Source: Chitinophagales bacterium
Lineage (GTDB): Bacteria > Bacteroidota > Bacteroidia > Chitinophagales > UBA8649
DNA length: 64,000 nt
Assembly: GCA_020635975.1 (NCBI GenBank)
Contig: JACJYT010000002.1
Span: 124,001-188,000 of the forward strand
Direction of reading: 5' to 3'
Numbering within the stretch: the stretch's first letter is position 1; the number at the start of each line of letters is the position of its first letter. The translations under genes were made by a program, and so were the position numbers. Below the pieces are notes generated by a model. It did no database searches and was not told where the DNA came from. It saw only the letters and a list, made by a program, of their open reading frames with translations. Shown in pieces: positions 62,376-64,000 of the stretch.

Positions 62376-62663
62376 TTACCTTTTGATATATGTTAGCCCA
62401 TTTTCTGTTGTCAATATACCATCTTCAAATTCATAACCAAGGCAAGCACCTCCTAAAGTGCATATCTCATCGCAATCAATAACGTAAGGAATCTGAAGTG
62501 TATCGTTATCATTAATATCAATCAAATTAAAATTAAAATCATCTATCATGACATAGAAATTGTTACTATCTATGTCATAAGTTCCTTTGATATCTTTATT
62601 GCATTTATTCTTATTGCAAGCACAAACAAAAATCAATAACATAGGGAGAATTATTCTATTCAT
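62376..62663 (-). CDS. Small Cys-containing lipoprotein
   Basis: 95 residues. The lipoprotein signal MNRIILPMLLIFVCAC gives a lipobox with the lipidated Cys at residue 14 or 16 (VCAC); the mature part has further Cys (KCNKDIKG, CDEICTLGGACLGYE). Short, beta-like and acidic, ending ENGLTYIKR. No family recognised. It lies alone on the minus strand, with 226 bases of non-coding sequence beyond its start up to serS in which I see no gene. Confidence 0.6.
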   Translation of the reverse strand: MNRIILPMLLIFVCACNKNKCNKDIKGTYDIDSNNFYVMIDDFNFNLIDINDNDTLQIPYVIDCDEICTLGGACLGYEFEDGILTTENGLTYIKR

Positions 62664-62889
62664 TATACTTATTTAAGGAATGATAACTATATCAAAGATA
62701 CCTTTTTTATACATTTAATGAGATATTTTCAATTAATCATATTTTGATACCTTGTAACTCCTATTTGCGCGTGGTTTGCACTAAACCCTGTTTTTATGGC
62801 CGTGCCTAAAGACTATAAATAACATTTACTTAAATAGAAGCTAAGCTAACAAATAATGTTGGGTGGAAAATCCAACAGCACTAGAAAGC

Positions 62890-64000
62890 TTATACCAACT
62901 TATCAAAGCCAACAAAAGCTTGAACCGCTTTTGGAATTCTAATGCCATCTGCTTCTTGGTGGTTTTCTAGCATGGCAGCCACAATTCTAGGCAAGGCTAA
63001 GGCACTACCATTTAAAGTGTGCGCCAAGGCTCTTTTACCTTCATTATCCTTATAACGAAGCTTCAAGCGATTTGCTTGAAAGGTCTCGAAATTAGAAATA
63101 CTACTCACTTCCAACCAACGTTTTTGAGCAGCACTATATACTTCAATATCGTAAGTTAGAGCAGAGGTAAAACCCATATCGCCACCACAAAGTCGCAGCA
63201 CACGGTAAGGGAGTTCTAAGGCTTGCACCAGGCTTTCTACATGGGCTACCATTTCTTCTAAAATTTCATAGCTTTTATCTGGATGTGCAATTTGTACTAT
63301 CTCAACCTTGTCGAATTGATGCAAGCGATTTAAACCACGAACATGAGCTCCGTAAGATCCTGCTTCTCTTCTAAAACAAGGCGTATAACCTGCCATCTTA
63401 ATAGGTAAACTAGCCTCTTCCACCACCTCATCTCGGTAGATATTGGTAATTGGCACTTCGGCTGTTGGAATTAAAAAGTAAGGGTCGATTTTCATTTCAT
63501 ACATCTGTCCTTCCTTATCTGGCAACTGTCCAGTTCCTCTTGCACTGGCTTCATTTACTAACAAAGGTGGAATTACTTCTAAGAAACCCGCTTCGCTTGC
63601 TTTGTGTAAGAAAAAATTGATTAATCCTCTTTGCAATTGGGCCCCTTTGCCTATATAAACAGGAAAGCCTCCACCAGTGAGTTTAACACCAAGTTCTAAA
63701 TCAAAAATTCTATATTTCTTTGCTAGCTCCCAATGTGCCAATTCATTATCGGCAGCAAGTGTAGGGAAATCGCCCCATTTTCTAACTACCTCATTCTCCT
63801 CAGGTGTTTTGCCCGCAGGAACACTACTATGGGGTATATTCGGAATTTGTAAGAGTTTATCTTCTAGCTCTTGCAAAACTTCAGCCTGCTGTTCTTGCAA
63901 AACTTTTGCGCTTTCCTTTAGATCTGCAGTTTCTTGACGAAGCACTTCTGCCTGCTCTTTTTGACCGCTCTTAAATAAATCACCTATTTCTTTAGAGAGC
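62890..64000 (-). CDS. serS: Seryl-tRNA synthetase (5' end outside window)
   Basis: The open frame continues past the right edge: translating upstream of the internal GTG at 63945 gives SKEIGDLFKSGQKEQAEVLR, the N-terminal coiled-coil arm of SerRS, so the true start lies beyond 64000. The class II catalytic core is visible, with motif 2 TPCFRREAGSYG then RGLNRLHQFDKVEI, and motif 3 LNGSALALPRIVAAMLENHQ. It charges tRNA-Ser with serine. About 370 codons of its normal roughly 420 are present. Confidence 0.97.
   Translation of the reverse strand, partial: LSKEIGDLFKSGQKEQAEVLRQETADLKESAKVLQEQQAEVLQELEDKLLQIPNIPHSSVPAGKTPEENEVVRKWGDFPTLAADNELAHWELAKKYRIFDLELGVKLTGGGFPVYIGKGAQLQRGLINFFLHKASEAGFLEVIPPLLVNEASARGTGQLPDKEGQMYEMKIDPYFLIPTAEVPITNIYRDEVVEEASLPIKMAGYTPCFRREAGSYGAHVRGLNRLHQFDKVEIVQIAHPDKSYEILEEMVAHVESLVQALELPYRVLRLCGGDMGFTSALTYDIEVYSAAQKRWLEVSSISNFETFQANRLKLRYKDNEGKRALAHTLNGSALALPRIVAAMLENHQEADGIRIPKAVQAFVGFDKLV

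Noticed and set aside
62859..62879. Hairpin downstream of serS
   Set aside because: Stem TGTTGG/CCAACA is short and the minus-strand sequence after it lacks a T run, so a terminator call is not supported.
62664..62889. Possible small gene or RNA in the gap before serS
   Set aside because: I saw no start-stop frame of meaningful length, no tRNA-like fold and only a weak GGTTT/AAACC hairpin.

Overview
The window looks like chromosomal DNA from a low-GC member of the Bacteroidota, most likely order Flavobacteriales. The evidence is a mutY-ssb-gldE-gldD gliding block, four large secreted proteins ending in type IX secretion (T9SS) sorting domains, a DUF5686/CarboxypepD_reg outer-membrane protein, many TAnnTTTG-type promoter elements, an absence of obvious Shine-Dalgarno sequences, and family-typical neighbourhoods (hpt-adk-obgE, yicC-gmk). 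The family cannot be fixed from this sequence. I saw no rRNA, tRNA, CRISPR array, transposase gene or prophage.

Layout. 1-6.4 kb: a cut-off glycosyltransferase, two small Cys-rich lipoproteins, an Uup-like ABC-F protein, a DPM1-like glycosyltransferase, RNase G and a 30-residue very basic protein. 6.4-18.6 kb: TPR protein, HU, mutY-ssb-gldE-gldD, a DUF4197 lipoprotein, a P-type ATPase, a TIGR02757 protein, a LysM/glucosaminidase, hpt and adk. 18.6-34.1 kb: obgE, an EamA transporter, then three giant T9SS cargo genes (1373, 1465 and 1480 aa) with tandem modules, and between the last two a 59-residue PID-CTERM-like protein. 34.2-43 kb: DUF5686, YcxB-like, EamA, yicC and gmk on one strand, a GDP-mannose pyrophosphorylase, recQ, and after recQ a 21-bp-stem terminator abutting a roughly 170-bp palindromic element. 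43-49.6 kb: minus-strand genes for an outer-membrane protein, fabI, a LecA-like secreted protein, tryptophan 2,3-dioxygenase, tadA, a lipid kinase and an MFS transporter. 49.6-57.4 kb: recX, a glycosyltransferase-acetyltransferase pair, a sigma factor with a membrane TPR partner, a T9SS-exported phosphoesterase, DUF3109 and an RsmI-like methylase. 57.5-64 kb: a 31-codon leader ORF plus terminator in front of a two-gene heterodimeric ABC exporter, small proteins, and a cut-off serS.

How it fits together. Most genes are housekeeping. The accessory content centres on the cell surface: gldD/gldE belong to the gliding/T9SS machinery, and the giant proteins are likely substrates of that pathway. 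The observations most worth following are the candidate ribosome-mediated attenuator ahead of the ABC exporter (57491-57676), the palindromic MITE-like or structured-RNA element (42969-43137), the PID-CTERM-like mini-protein (29271-29450), and the nearly identical 285-bp repeats in the first giant gene.
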